DNA of 15,773 nucleotides from positions 1 through 15,773 of the forward strand of contig PWKM01000166.1 of NCBI GenBank assembly GCA_003559755.1, written 5' to 3'. Positions 7,637-14,413 of this stretch are shown in pieces. The notes below the pieces were generated by a model. That model had not been told where the DNA came from, did no database searches, and was given only the letters and a program-made list of their open reading frames with translations. Made by a program: the position numbers and the translations under genes. This DNA comes from Planctomycetota bacterium (GTDB lineage Bacteria > Planctomycetota > PUPC01). Within the stretch, counting starts at the first letter, position 1, and every line of letters begins with the position of its first letter.

Positions 7637-8821
7637 TCATTCCGGGACGGGATGCACGATACGGGCCCCGTCTTCGGGCGAGCAGACGTAGATGCTGGGC
7701 GTCTCGCCGGTCCGCTCCTGGTATCCGAGGGCCATGTTCTTACAGAACTCGTCGACCCGCCCGGCGTCGATCAGCGTGATCGTACAGCCGCCGAACCCGC
7801 CGCCGGTCATCCGCGAGCCATAGACGCCCCGCTGTGACCAGGCCAGATCGACCATTGTGTCGAGCTCGGGGGAGCTCACCCCGTAGTCGTCTCTCAGACT
7901 TTCGTGCGAGGCGTCCATCAGGACGCCCATCGACACGTAGTTCCGGTTCCGCAGGGCCTTGACCGCCTCCTCGACGCGGGCGTTCTCGGTCACAACGTGC
8001 CGCACTCGGCGGAAGATAACGGGGTCCAACTCCTGCTGGAGTTCTGACAGGTCGCCCGGCTCGAGGTCACGCAATGCCCGGACCGGCTTTGCCCTCAGGA
8101 TGCGGGCCGCCTGCTCGACGCCCTGTTCGCACTCTTCCCGCCGCCTGTTGTATTCCGAGCTGGCCAGCTCGTGCCGGACCGCCGTGTCACACACCACGAA
8201 CTTGGCCATGTCGGTGGGGCAGGGGACCAGCTTATGCTCCGCCGTCCGGCAGTCGAGCAGGACGGCCTTCCCCTCCTCGGCGAACAGCGCGACATACTGG
8301 TCCATGATCCCACACCGCATCCCCACGTACTCGCTCTCGGCCCGGTGGCAGGCCCACATCAGGTCCTTCCGGTCGATCTCCCGGCCGGCGGCCGCCGTCA
8401 GGGCCAGCCCAATTGCAACCTCGAACGCCGCTGAAGATGACAGGCCGCCGCCAAGCGGGACCGTCGAATTGACGACCAGGTCGCAGCCGATGACCGGGAC
8501 CTCGGCGTCCTGCAGAGCCCGGGCCACTCCGGCCGCATAGACCAGCCACGACGGCTCGCCCGGCATCTCCTCGTCGTCGAGCGAGAAGCTTCCCGTCTCC
8601 TCGAGCGCCATCGACCGCACGGTCACCGTCCGCGAGCCGTTCACCCGGAAGGCGACCAGCGTGTTGCGGGCGATGGCAATCGGCAGGACCAGTCCTTCGT
8701 TGTAGTCGGTGTGTTCGCCGATGATGTTTACCCGGCCGGGCGCCTGGGCCATTCCGACCCCTTCGCCCGATCCGAACAGGTCCTTGAACTCGAGCAGGAT
8801 GGCGTTTTCGCGGTCAATCAT
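7637..8821 (-). CDS. galK: Galactokinase
   Basis: Galactokinase phosphorylates alpha-D-galactose at C1 with ATP, the entry step of the Leloir pathway in the cytoplasm. The 394-residue product has all GHMP-kinase signatures: the galactokinase motif GRVNIIGEHTDYNEG (29-43, with catalytic Arg30), the ATP-binding loop PLGGGLSSSAA (122-132), the catalytic Asp174 in GIMDQ, and motif 3 GSRMTGGGFGGCTI (335-348). Length is typical of bacterial GalK. The ATG at 8821 is chosen because GGAGAGGAG precedes it at normal spacing; the open frame further upstream has no ribosome site and runs into the promoter. A TTGACA-17-TATCTT promoter lies just upstream. It is the first gene of a minus-strand unit with the YetA-like secreted protein, which suggests use of galactose released from polysaccharide. 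No galT or galE is present in the window. Confidence 0.95.
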   Translation of the reverse strand: MIDRENAILLEFKDLFGSGEGVGMAQAPGRVNIIGEHTDYNEGLVLPIAIARNTLVAFRVNGSRTVTVRSMALEETGSFSLDDEEMPGEPSWLVYAAGVARALQDAEVPVIGCDLVVNSTVPLGGGLSSSAAFEVAIGLALTAAAGREIDRKDLMWACHRAESEYVGMRCGIMDQYVALFAEEGKAVLLDCRTAEHKLVPCPTDMAKFVVCDTAVRHELASSEYNRRREECEQGVEQAARILRAKPVRALRDLEPGDLSELQQELDPVIFRRVRHVVTENARVEEAVKALRNRNYVSMGVLMDASHESLRDDYGVSSPELDTMVDLAWSQRGVYGSRMTGGGFGGCTITLIDAGRVDEFCKNMALGYQERTGETPSIYVCSPEDGARIVHPVPE

Positions 8822-8849
8822 GACATCTCCTCTCCAATGGTCCAAACGC

Positions 8850-8878
8850 AAGATATCGGGCGTGCCGCGGTCTGTCAA
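8850..8878 (-). promoter_or_regulatory. Sigma70-type promoter for galK
   Basis: On the minus strand a perfect -35 TTGACA (8873-8878) is followed after exactly 17 bases by TATCTT (8850-8855). The predicted start of transcription is about 20 bases before the galK ATG, leaving room for its ribosome site. Confidence 0.75.
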
Positions 8879-8902
8879 CAGCATCGAACACAGGCCGCCC
8901 GG

Positions 8903-8931
8903 TTGCGGCAAAGGGCGCTCTCGATTACAAT
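8903..8931 (+). promoter_or_regulatory. Sigma70-type promoter for the proC-kinase-yggU operon
   Basis: TTGCGG (8903-8908) and TACAAT (8926-8931) are separated by 17 bases on the plus strand. The expected transcript start near 8938 leaves a leader of about 24 bases before the proC ATG at 8962. The -35 boxes of this promoter and the galK promoter are 24 bases apart and point in opposite directions. Confidence 0.65.
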
Positions 8932-8961
8932 CAAAGTGGTACCAACGATATGGAGAATACA

Positions 8962-9774
8962 ATGGCCGAACTGGGCTTCGTCGGGGCGGGAAATATGGCG
9001 ACCGCGCTGTGTCGCGGGATCCTGGGCGCGGGGCTGATACCGGGCAGCGAGGTCATCGCGAGCGATCCGGAGGAAGACCGGCGGGCCGCGTTCGAGAGGG
9101 TCACCGGCGCCCGGACGACCCCGGCCAACAAGGACGCCTGCGGGGCACCGACCGTCATATTGGCGGTGAAGCCGCAGGTGATGCCCGCAGTGCTGGCGGA
9201 GGTCGGACCGGTGCTGACCGCCGACCAGCTTGTCATCTCGATCGCCGCCGGGATTCCGATCGCGCGGATCGAGGCGGCCTGTGCGGAGCCGGCCCGCGTC
9301 GTCCGGGCCATGCCCAACACACCGATGCTCGTCGGCGAGGGCGCGGCTGCACTGTGCGGCGGCACACATGCCACCGACGCCGACCGGGCACGTGCCTGCG
9401 AGTTGCTCGGTGCCTGCGGCCTGGTCCTCGAAGTCAGTGACGAGGAACAGATTCACGCGGTGACCGCACTGTCGGGCAGCGGCCCGGCGTACGTCTTCCT
9501 GCTTGCCGAGCTGATGGCCCGGGCGGGCGAGGAGCTGGGGTTGGAGCGGGACGATGCCCTGGTCCTGGCCAACCAGACCGTGCTGGGGGCGGGCAGGATG
9601 CTGGTGGAATCGGGCGAGCCCGCCGAGGAATTGCGGCGGCGTGTTACCTCGCCGGGCGGGACGACCGAGGCGGCGCTCCGGTCGATGGCTGAGGACGGAG
9701 TGCTCGAATCGATCGTCCGGGCGATCCATCGAGCCGGCCGGAGGTCGAGGGAACTGGCCGACGGCGTGGAATGA
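8962..9774 (+). CDS. proC: Pyrroline-5-carboxylate reductase
   Basis: ProC reduces 1-pyrroline-5-carboxylate to L-proline with NAD(P)H, the last step of proline synthesis, in the cytoplasm. The 270-residue product has the N-terminal Rossmann motif GFVGAGNMA (5-13), the family motif AMPNTP, and the C-terminal dimerisation signature ALSGSGPAY (169-177) with TSPGGTT (229-235). Length is normal. I prefer the ATG at 8962 over the in-frame ATG at 8950, because GGAG at 8952-8955 is six bases before it and the earlier ATG has no ribosome site. The stop is 16 bases before the FHA-kinase start, so the two are probably co-transcribed from the promoter at 8903-8931. Confidence 0.95.
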   Translation: MAELGFVGAGNMATALCRGILGAGLIPGSEVIASDPEEDRRAAFERVTGARTTPANKDACGAPTVILAVKPQVMPAVLAEVGPVLTADQLVISIAAGIPIARIEAACAEPARVVRAMPNTPMLVGEGAAALCGGTHATDADRARACELLGACGLVLEVSDEEQIHAVTALSGSGPAYVFLLAELMARAGEELGLERDDALVLANQTVLGAGRMLVESGEPAEELRRRVTSPGGTTEAALRSMAEDGVLESIVRAIHRAGRRSRELADGVE

Positions 9775-9790
9775 GGATTACGAGACGGTT

Positions 9791-10936
9791 ATGCCCAAGC
9801 TGATTATCGAAAAGGGAGCCGGTCAGGGCGATACCTTCCGGATCACCGATCACGAAGAGCTCTCGGTGGGACGAGACGGGACGAACGACGTGGTCCTGTC
9901 CGACACACTGGTGTCCCGGCGGCACATGCGGATCGAACGTCGGGACGACGGGTTCTATGTCCGGGACGCCGGCTCGCTCAACGGGGTGTATGTGAACGGT
10001 CACCGGGTGAAGGAGTCCAAGGTCCGGCCGGGCGACCGGATCAAGGTCGGCGACTGCCTGCTCTCGTTCCTCGACGACTCCGAACGGCGGATGAGCGGAG
10101 GGCTGATCGGGGACGAGATCGCCGGATGCCGCATACTCGAACGAGTCGGGCGGGGCGGCATGGGGACGGTTTACAAGGCGGTTCAGCTCTCGCTCGAACG
10201 CCCGGTCGCCATCAAATTCCTCGCGCCCGAGCTGGTGCAGGACCCGGAGTTTATCGACCGCTTCATCAACGAGGCGAAAGCGGCTGGCCGGCTGAACCAC
10301 CGGAACATCGTGCAGGTCTATGACTGCGGCCGCTGGGAGAACCTGTGCTACTACACGATGGAATTTATGCCGTTCGGAAACCTGGGCGGACTGTTGTCGG
10401 GCGGGCAGAAGCTGCCCGTGAGCACCGTGCTCCCCATGATGATCCACGTGGCGAACGGGCTGGTGTATGCGCAAAAAAAAGGCGTGGTCCACCGCGACAT
10501 CAAACCGGACAACCTGATGCTGGGGTTCGACGGCATCGTCAAGATCGGCGACCTGGGAATTGCCAAGACGCTGGCCGACCAGCCGACCGTGGGACAGGCC
10601 GACGGGGTGTACGGCTCGGCCCGGTACATGGCGCCGGAGCAAGCTCGGGGCGGCGAGATCGACTGCCGAGTGGACATCTACGCAATGGGGACGACGTTCT
10701 ACCGGGCACTCACCGGGAGCCCGGTCTTCACCGGCAAGTCCCAGAAAGAGATTCTGCTCGCACACATCCGAAAGGACCCCGTCCCCGTCCGCCAGCTTGT
10801 CCCCGGCGTCCCCGAAACACTGGACGCGATCATCATGCGGATGCTGGAAAAGGACCCGGATGACCGGTACGCCTCGCCCGCCGAGTTCCTCGGCCAACTC
10901 AAGGAACTGGCCAGGCACTATCGGCGAAAGTCATGA
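9791..10936 (+). CDS. FHA-domain serine/threonine protein kinase (PknB-like), soluble
   Basis: The 381-residue protein joins an N-terminal FHA domain (about 1-95) to a Hanks-type kinase domain (about 112-378). The FHA phosphothreonine-binding residues are all present: Gly27-Arg28, Ser42, His45 and Asn64 (VGRDG, SRRH, SLNGVYVNG). The kinase has the glycine loop GRGGMG (120-125), Lys142 in VAIKF, the catalytic loop HRDIKPDN (234-241), DLG (254-256) in place of DFG, and APE (281-283). It looks active. No transmembrane or external sensor domain follows, unlike many PknB proteins, so it should be cytoplasmic and may be recruited or autoregulated by FHA binding to phosphothreonine. The start at 9791 (MPKLIIEKG) fits the FHA beta-strand; its ribosome site is weak, so translation may depend on proC. 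The stop overlaps the yggU start (ATGA). An eight-A run at 10473-10480 sits just before the catalytic loop. Confidence 0.93.
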   Translation: MPKLIIEKGAGQGDTFRITDHEELSVGRDGTNDVVLSDTLVSRRHMRIERRDDGFYVRDAGSLNGVYVNGHRVKESKVRPGDRIKVGDCLLSFLDDSERRMSGGLIGDEIAGCRILERVGRGGMGTVYKAVQLSLERPVAIKFLAPELVQDPEFIDRFINEAKAAGRLNHRNIVQVYDCGRWENLCYYTMEFMPFGNLGGLLSGGQKLPVSTVLPMMIHVANGLVYAQKKGVVHRDIKPDNLMLGFDGIVKIGDLGIAKTLADQPTVGQADGVYGSARYMAPEQARGGEIDCRVDIYAMGTTFYRALTGSPVFTGKSQKEILLAHIRKDPVPVRQLVPGVPETLDAIIMRMLEKDPDDRYASPAEFLGQLKELARHYRRKS

Positions 10937-11223
10937 TCGAGTGCAAGCCCGACGGCGATGCTGCCCTCCTCATCCCCGTTCGCGTCCAGCCGGGAGCCGC
11001 CCGCGACGAGGTGGCGGGCGAGTACGCCGGCTCCCTGAAGATCAAGGTCACGTCGCCCGCCCGGGGAGGCCGGGCGAACAAGGCGGTCGCCGAAGTGCTG
11101 GCCCGGGCGCTGGGCGTACGGCGGGCCCAGGTACGACTGGTCTCCGGCCAGAAGGGGCGTAACAAGGTGTTTCGGGTGGAAGGGGCAACGGAGGGGGAAG
11201 TGCAGCGGCTCGCAGCCGGATGA
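10933..11223 (+). CDS. yggU: YggU/DUF167 family protein
   Basis: This 96-residue protein has the DUF167/YggU pattern: an N-terminal strand IPVRVQPGAARDEVAGEY, then LKIKVTSPARGGRANKAVAEVLARALGV, and VRLVSGQKGRNKVFRVEG. The PARGGRAN-type motif and the SG.K.R.K element are the family hallmarks. The biochemical function of the family is not established. The start ATG lies inside the stop of the kinase gene (ATGA), so the two are translationally coupled. yggU is found near proC in many bacteria, which supports both calls. Its TGA is one base from the stop of the convergent gene. Confidence 0.88.
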   Translation: MIECKPDGDAALLIPVRVQPGAARDEVAGEYAGSLKIKVTSPARGGRANKAVAEVLARALGVRRAQVRLVSGQKGRNKVFRVEGATEGEVQRLAAG

Positions 11224-11224
11224 A

Positions 11225-13078
11225 TTATTCGATCAGCCGGACCTTCAAGGCGGTGCCGAGTTCGAGATTGAGGTCCCGGCCGATCCGCCCATAGACCAGG
11301 CCGTTCCGCTTCGACTCGACTTCCAACTCGGTGACCTTCTCGCCGTTGCGAAACACCTCGAGCTTGCTTCCCAGAGGGACGGCGACGGTGGAGGGGATCG
11401 ACAGCCCGATGATCCGCTCGCCGGGCACTCTGTGGCGTACGGTCGAGTCGAACATGACGCCGCCATCGCTGTCTGCCGCGTACCACTCCATCCACCGGTC
11501 CTTCTCGTCGGCGGCGAACTTCTCACCGGTCAGACGTTCGAGGCCGCTGAGAGCATCATACACCACACCTTCCTGCGGATCATCGAGCAGAGCGATGAGG
11601 TGAGGGACGGCTCGACGGTCCCCGAGCCGGCCGAGACTGCCGGCCGCGGCGGCCCGTACGGTCCAGTGGTCGTCTTCGAGCGCCCCGATGAGAGGCGATA
11701 CCGCTGCCCGGTCCCCGAGTGCGCCGAGCCGCTCGGCCGCTCTGCTGCGTTCGACCGCATCATCGTCGCCGAGCTGCCCGATCAGTTCACGTACGCGGGC
11801 GGGCGTTCGGGCAGGCGGTTCTTCCTCTTCCGCGTCGTCCTCCCGGTCGGGCCGCAGGTCGGCCAACTCGCGATCGATCTGGTGCTGAAAGCCATCCACG
11901 CCAAATCGCCGGGCGGTCTCCAGCAGTTCACGTGCCCCGGCGTAGTCTTCGGCTCTCCTGAGTTCTCTGACGTCTGCGAGGATGTTGTTGAACGCATCGG
12001 AGGCGTCGCGTCGAACGCGTCTCCGCTCTTCCGCCGCCTTCTCGGCCGCTTCCGTCCCCTCGAATTCATCAGCGACCGCCTGCAGTCGGGCCATCGCCGC
12101 TCCATAATCCTGGTTCTCGATGTCCTCGATGGCGGCTGCCTTAGCGGCTTCGAGTGCCACCTCTGCTTCCCGTTCCCGAGTCCTTGGGGCCGGATCGGAT
12201 TCCGGCTCGTCGATCTCCTCGGCGGTCTCGATGGGTTCCGTGGCGGCCTCGAGCTGCCGTTCCAACTCGGCAATGCGGCCGGCCGCCTCCTCGAGCTGCT
12301 CGGTCAGGTTCTGGACCGTCCTTACCCGGGCTTCCTCGGTCTCCCGGACCGCGATTTCGAAGTCTGCCAGCACCTCGAGGGTCCGCGCCCTGAGTATGGG
12401 GTCGCTGATTTCCCGGCCCGCCTCGCGGTATATGTCGATTTTCTCCAGCGGCTGGCTCGGCTCGTTCTCAATCCAGTCGCGTATGAGGGTCGCGATCTCT
12501 TCGTCCCTGCGCGTTGCCGGCCTGGTGGGCCGGACCGGGGGCTCGTCTTCCACGGTCTCCGGCTCTTCGGGCCGGTCGGGCGGAGCTTCTGTCGCAATCT
12601 CATCCGGTCTTTCTCTCGGGCGCAGCATCGTTTCGCGCACGAGCAGCGAGGCGAGTATGAGTGTCGCCGCCGCGAAGCAACTGAGCAGGACACCGAGGAC
12701 GGGGACCGCCTTACTTGCCTTTCGGCGAGTACGGAGCGCCGTGCGGGGGCGTACCGGGTCTGCCGCCCTGGGCTGGTCCGGCCGATCATCGTCGTCCTCT
12801 TCGCGTCGTCCGGCGGGCTGTGCGGACCGGATCACTCCTTCTTCCTGTTGGCCGCCGATCTGCCGGCCGCATCGTGCACAGGTGTATTTCCCCGCGTGCA
12901 GGACGGCCGTCACCTGTTCTCCGCAGTGGGGGCATCGCATTCGCTTCGGATGGGCTTTGGAGAGCCGGCACTCGGGACACAGCAGAAGCCCGTCGACCTC
13001 GCGGAATGTGTTCTCCTCGACGTCTTTCAGGGACATCGGGCGGCCGCATTCGTCACAGGCATCTTTATGCATGTCCAT
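11225..13078 (-). CDS. Zinc-ribbon, single-TM, coiled-coil and HEAT-repeat protein
   Basis: I do not recognise a named family for the whole 617-residue protein. Two CxxC pairs form a first zinc site (Cys8/11 with Cys34/37), and two more form a second (Cys49/52 with Cys67/70, CPHCG and CARCG). An acidic and then basic linker (about 80-123) leads to one TM segment (about 125-147). The basic residues before it suggest that the zinc ribbons are cytoplasmic and the rest is outside. A Pro/Glu-rich stretch follows, then a helical region with a coiled coil (about 246-286) and TPR-like helices (about 310-410). HEAT repeats come next (about 437-520, AVSPLIGALEDDHWTVRAAAAGSLGRLGD), then a beta-rich C-terminus (about 545-617). 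A protein-binding scaffold is inferred. The start at 13078 lies four bases after GGAGG; Met3 at 13072 is an alternative at longer spacing. It is a single-gene unit. Confidence 0.8.
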   Translation of the reverse strand: MDMHKDACDECGRPMSLKDVEENTFREVDGLLLCPECRLSKAHPKRMRCPHCGEQVTAVLHAGKYTCARCGRQIGGQQEEGVIRSAQPAGRREEDDDDRPDQPRAADPVRPRTALRTRRKASKAVPVLGVLLSCFAAATLILASLLVRETMLRPRERPDEIATEAPPDRPEEPETVEDEPPVRPTRPATRRDEEIATLIRDWIENEPSQPLEKIDIYREAGREISDPILRARTLEVLADFEIAVRETEEARVRTVQNLTEQLEEAAGRIAELERQLEAATEPIETAEEIDEPESDPAPRTREREAEVALEAAKAAAIEDIENQDYGAAMARLQAVADEFEGTEAAEKAAEERRRVRRDASDAFNNILADVRELRRAEDYAGARELLETARRFGVDGFQHQIDRELADLRPDREDDAEEEEPPARTPARVRELIGQLGDDDAVERSRAAERLGALGDRAAVSPLIGALEDDHWTVRAAAAGSLGRLGDRRAVPHLIALLDDPQEGVVYDALSGLERLTGEKFAADEKDRWMEWYAADSDGGVMFDSTVRHRVPGERIIGLSIPSTVAVPLGSKLEVFRNGEKVTELEVESKRNGLVYGRIGRDLNLELGTALKVRLIE

Positions 13079-13116
13079 ACATCCTCCATTCAGGATGGGC
13101 GTTGGCCCCGAATATC

Positions 13117-13145
13117 ATGTTACCCCGACCCCCGGGCCGGGTCAA
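13117..13145 (-). promoter_or_regulatory. Probable promoter for the zinc-ribbon/HEAT gene
   Basis: On the minus strand TTGACC (13140-13145) and TAACAT (13117-13122) are 17 bases apart, about 39 bases before the ATG at 13078. The -35 matches five of six positions and the -10 four of six. Confidence 0.45.
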
Positions 13146-13230
13146 GCAGTCGTCGATTCCGAACGGCCTGCCCGCGTGCTCCACTCCGATGGCTTCCCGA
13201 GATAAAGTAGCATCGGCGGAGTCCGCGTAC

Positions 13231-13236
13231 TATAAT
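13231..13236 (+). promoter_or_regulatory. Consensus -10 box upstream of the DUF4203-like gene
   Basis: A perfect TATAAT lies 36 bases before the GTG at 13273. No convincing -35 box is found 16-18 bases upstream, so the promoter is probably weak or activator-dependent. Confidence 0.45.
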
Positions 13237-13272
13237 CGTACTCGAAACAAGCGCTTATTGAGGAGACGACCC

Positions 13273-13992
13273 GTGTTTGAACAAGGGCTGATTTTGCTCG
13301 ATGCCGCGCCGTCGTTCGTATTGGCTTCGAACATCGCGACAACGATCATTCTGGGTGTGCTGGTTGTTATCGGCGCGGGGATGTGTTTCTTCGGTTATCC
13401 GCTGCTCCGCCTGGCGCTGGGGTTGGGTGGGTTCGTTCTTGGTGGTTCGATTGCCGCCTATCTGGCGTGGCGGTTCACCTCGTCACCGGAGGTCATCGAG
13501 GCGGTTACAAGCTATCCGGAAGTCGCCGAGGAGGTGCTGGCCTCACTTGACCGGACCGCCGTCGTGGTCTGGGCAGTGTGCGGCGGGATCGCCGGTGCCG
13601 TGCTGTGCGTGCTGCTGGAGCGGGTGGGCGTTTTCGCCCTCGGCGGCATGCTGGGCTTGCTCCTGGCAAACACCACGATGAGCAGCTTCTCGCTGGAGGC
13701 CTATCTGGTCGCCGTGGCGCTGCTCGTGCTGATCGGGGGGCTGCTGGCGCTCCTGCTTCGCAGGACGGTGCTCATCCTTTCGACGGCGTTCAACGGAGCC
13801 GCTGCCCTGATGTTCGGTGTGTACGCCCTCATCAAGGAGCTGGGCCCGTCACAGGCCATCGGGGAGCTGCGCGCGTTCGGCCAGGATACCTATGTGCTGA
13901 TTGCCTGTACGATTATCCTGGGGACAATCGGCTCCTTCATCCAGTTCCTGCTGTTTTCCGACCGTCGGGCCGATGGGAAGAAGAAGGGGTAG
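13273..13992 (+). CDS. Multi-span membrane protein, DUF4203-like
   Basis: The GTG start at 13273 has AGGAG at 13261-13265, seven bases upstream. Frames open further upstream have no ribosome site and overlap the divergent gene. The 239-residue product has about seven hydrophobic segments (roughly 20-40, 45-66, 94-115, 118-133, 141-162, 165-187, 205-228). It carries the pattern FFGYPLLRLALGLGGFVLGG seen in DUF4203/TMEM198-like proteins, and ends in a basic tail, RRADGKKKG, probably cytoplasmic. An amphipathic loop at about 70-93 separates TM2 and TM3. Function is unknown; no catalytic motif is visible. It is a lone gene facing the convergent tRNA genes, with its own TATAAT box. Confidence 0.75.
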   Translation: MFEQGLILLDAAPSFVLASNIATTIILGVLVVIGAGMCFFGYPLLRLALGLGGFVLGGSIAAYLAWRFTSSPEVIEAVTSYPEVAEEVLASLDRTAVVVWAVCGGIAGAVLCVLLERVGVFALGGMLGLLLANTTMSSFSLEAYLVAVALLVLIGGLLALLLRRTVLILSTAFNGAAALMFGVYALIKELGPSQAIGELRAFGQDTYVLIACTIILGTIGSFIQFLLFSDRRADGKKKG

Positions 13993-14031
13993 GGGCGCCC
14001 ATTCGGGGCCGAATAAGCGGTTGTGCGGGAC

Positions 14032-14121
14032 TGGCGGAGAGGGCGGGATTCGAACCCGCGGATGGGTTGCCCCATCACACGCTTTCCAAGCGTGTTCCTT
14101 CGGCCGCTCGGACACCTCTCC
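14032..14121 (-). tRNA. tRNA-Ser (anticodon GGA)
   Basis: On the minus strand the acceptor arm GGAGAGG/CCTCTCC closes the cloverleaf, with discriminator G and an encoded CCA (14032-14034). The anticodon loop TTGGAAA gives GGA, reading UCC and UCU serine codons. A long variable arm (GATGGG-GCAA-CCCATC) marks a class II tRNA, as expected for serine. The T arm GCGGGTTCGAATCCCGC is canonical. Confidence 0.97.
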
Positions 14122-14164
14122 TCTATACGATACCGCCCGCCAAGCCAGACGGCCCGGCGGGGGA

Positions 14165-14240
14165 TGGTGGAGCCAACGGGACTCGAACCCGTGACCTCGG
14201 CCTTGCAAAGGCCGCGCTCTCCCAACTGAGCTATAGCCCC
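14165..14240 (-). tRNA. tRNA-Ala (anticodon UGC)
   Basis: The minus strand encodes a 76-base cloverleaf starting GGGGCTATAGCTCAG. The anticodon loop TTTGCAA gives UGC. The acceptor stem has the G3:U70 wobble pair that identifies alanine tRNAs, discriminator A, and an encoded CCA (14165-14167). It lies 43 bases upstream of tRNA-Ser on the same strand, and the two are likely one transcript. Confidence 0.97.
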
Positions 14241-14250
14241 GCACAGCCCA

Positions 14251-14279
14251 AGTGTAACCCAAATGGACGACCCATTCAA
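14251..14279 (-). promoter_or_regulatory. Probable promoter of the tRNA-Ala/tRNA-Ser unit
   Basis: On the minus strand TTGAAT (14274-14279) and TACACT (14251-14256) are separated by 17 bases. The predicted transcript start falls a few bases before the tRNA-Ala 5' end at 14240, as is usual for tRNA operons. Confidence 0.5.
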
Positions 14280-14353
14280 GTTCGCCTTTCGGCTCTCGAA
14301 GCCATTATCTGGATTCTGGGCGGGTTGGTGCTGGAAACGAGTCGCAGGTGGCT

Positions 14354-14359
14354 TATAAT
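14354..14359 (+). promoter_or_regulatory. Consensus -10 box upstream of the NHL-repeat gene
   Basis: A perfect TATAAT lies 54 bases before the ATG at 14414. The region 16-18 bases upstream (around CTGGAA, 14331-14336) is a poor -35. With the tRNA promoter it accounts for most of the recognisable signal in the 173-base gap at 14241-14413. Confidence 0.45.
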
Positions 14360-14413
14360 GTAGATGTTGCCCCGGCCCCTGTTGTGTTGCGACAATATTT
14401 CGGAGGGTGCATG

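Noticed and set aside
7515..7640. Longer start at 7640 for the YetA-like gene, coupled to the galK stop by ATGA
   Set aside because: It would place 42 polar residues before a clear signal peptide, and the start at 7514 has its own strong ribosome site. The 122-base gap shows a weak GC hairpin but no convincing promoter or terminator.
9644..10918. 424-codon minus-strand open frame
   Set aside because: It is the shadow of the FHA-kinase gene.
11432..13210. 592-codon plus-strand open frame
   Set aside because: It lies opposite the zinc-ribbon/HEAT gene, whose CxxC pairs and HEAT repeats are convincing.
14000..14014. ATTCGG-GG-CCGAAT hairpin after the DUF4203-like gene as a terminator
   Set aside because: The loop is too short and no T run follows on either strand.
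14032..14240. tRNA genes as an integration site for a mobile element
   Set aside because: No integrase, no duplicated tRNA 3' end and no flanking repeats are visible.
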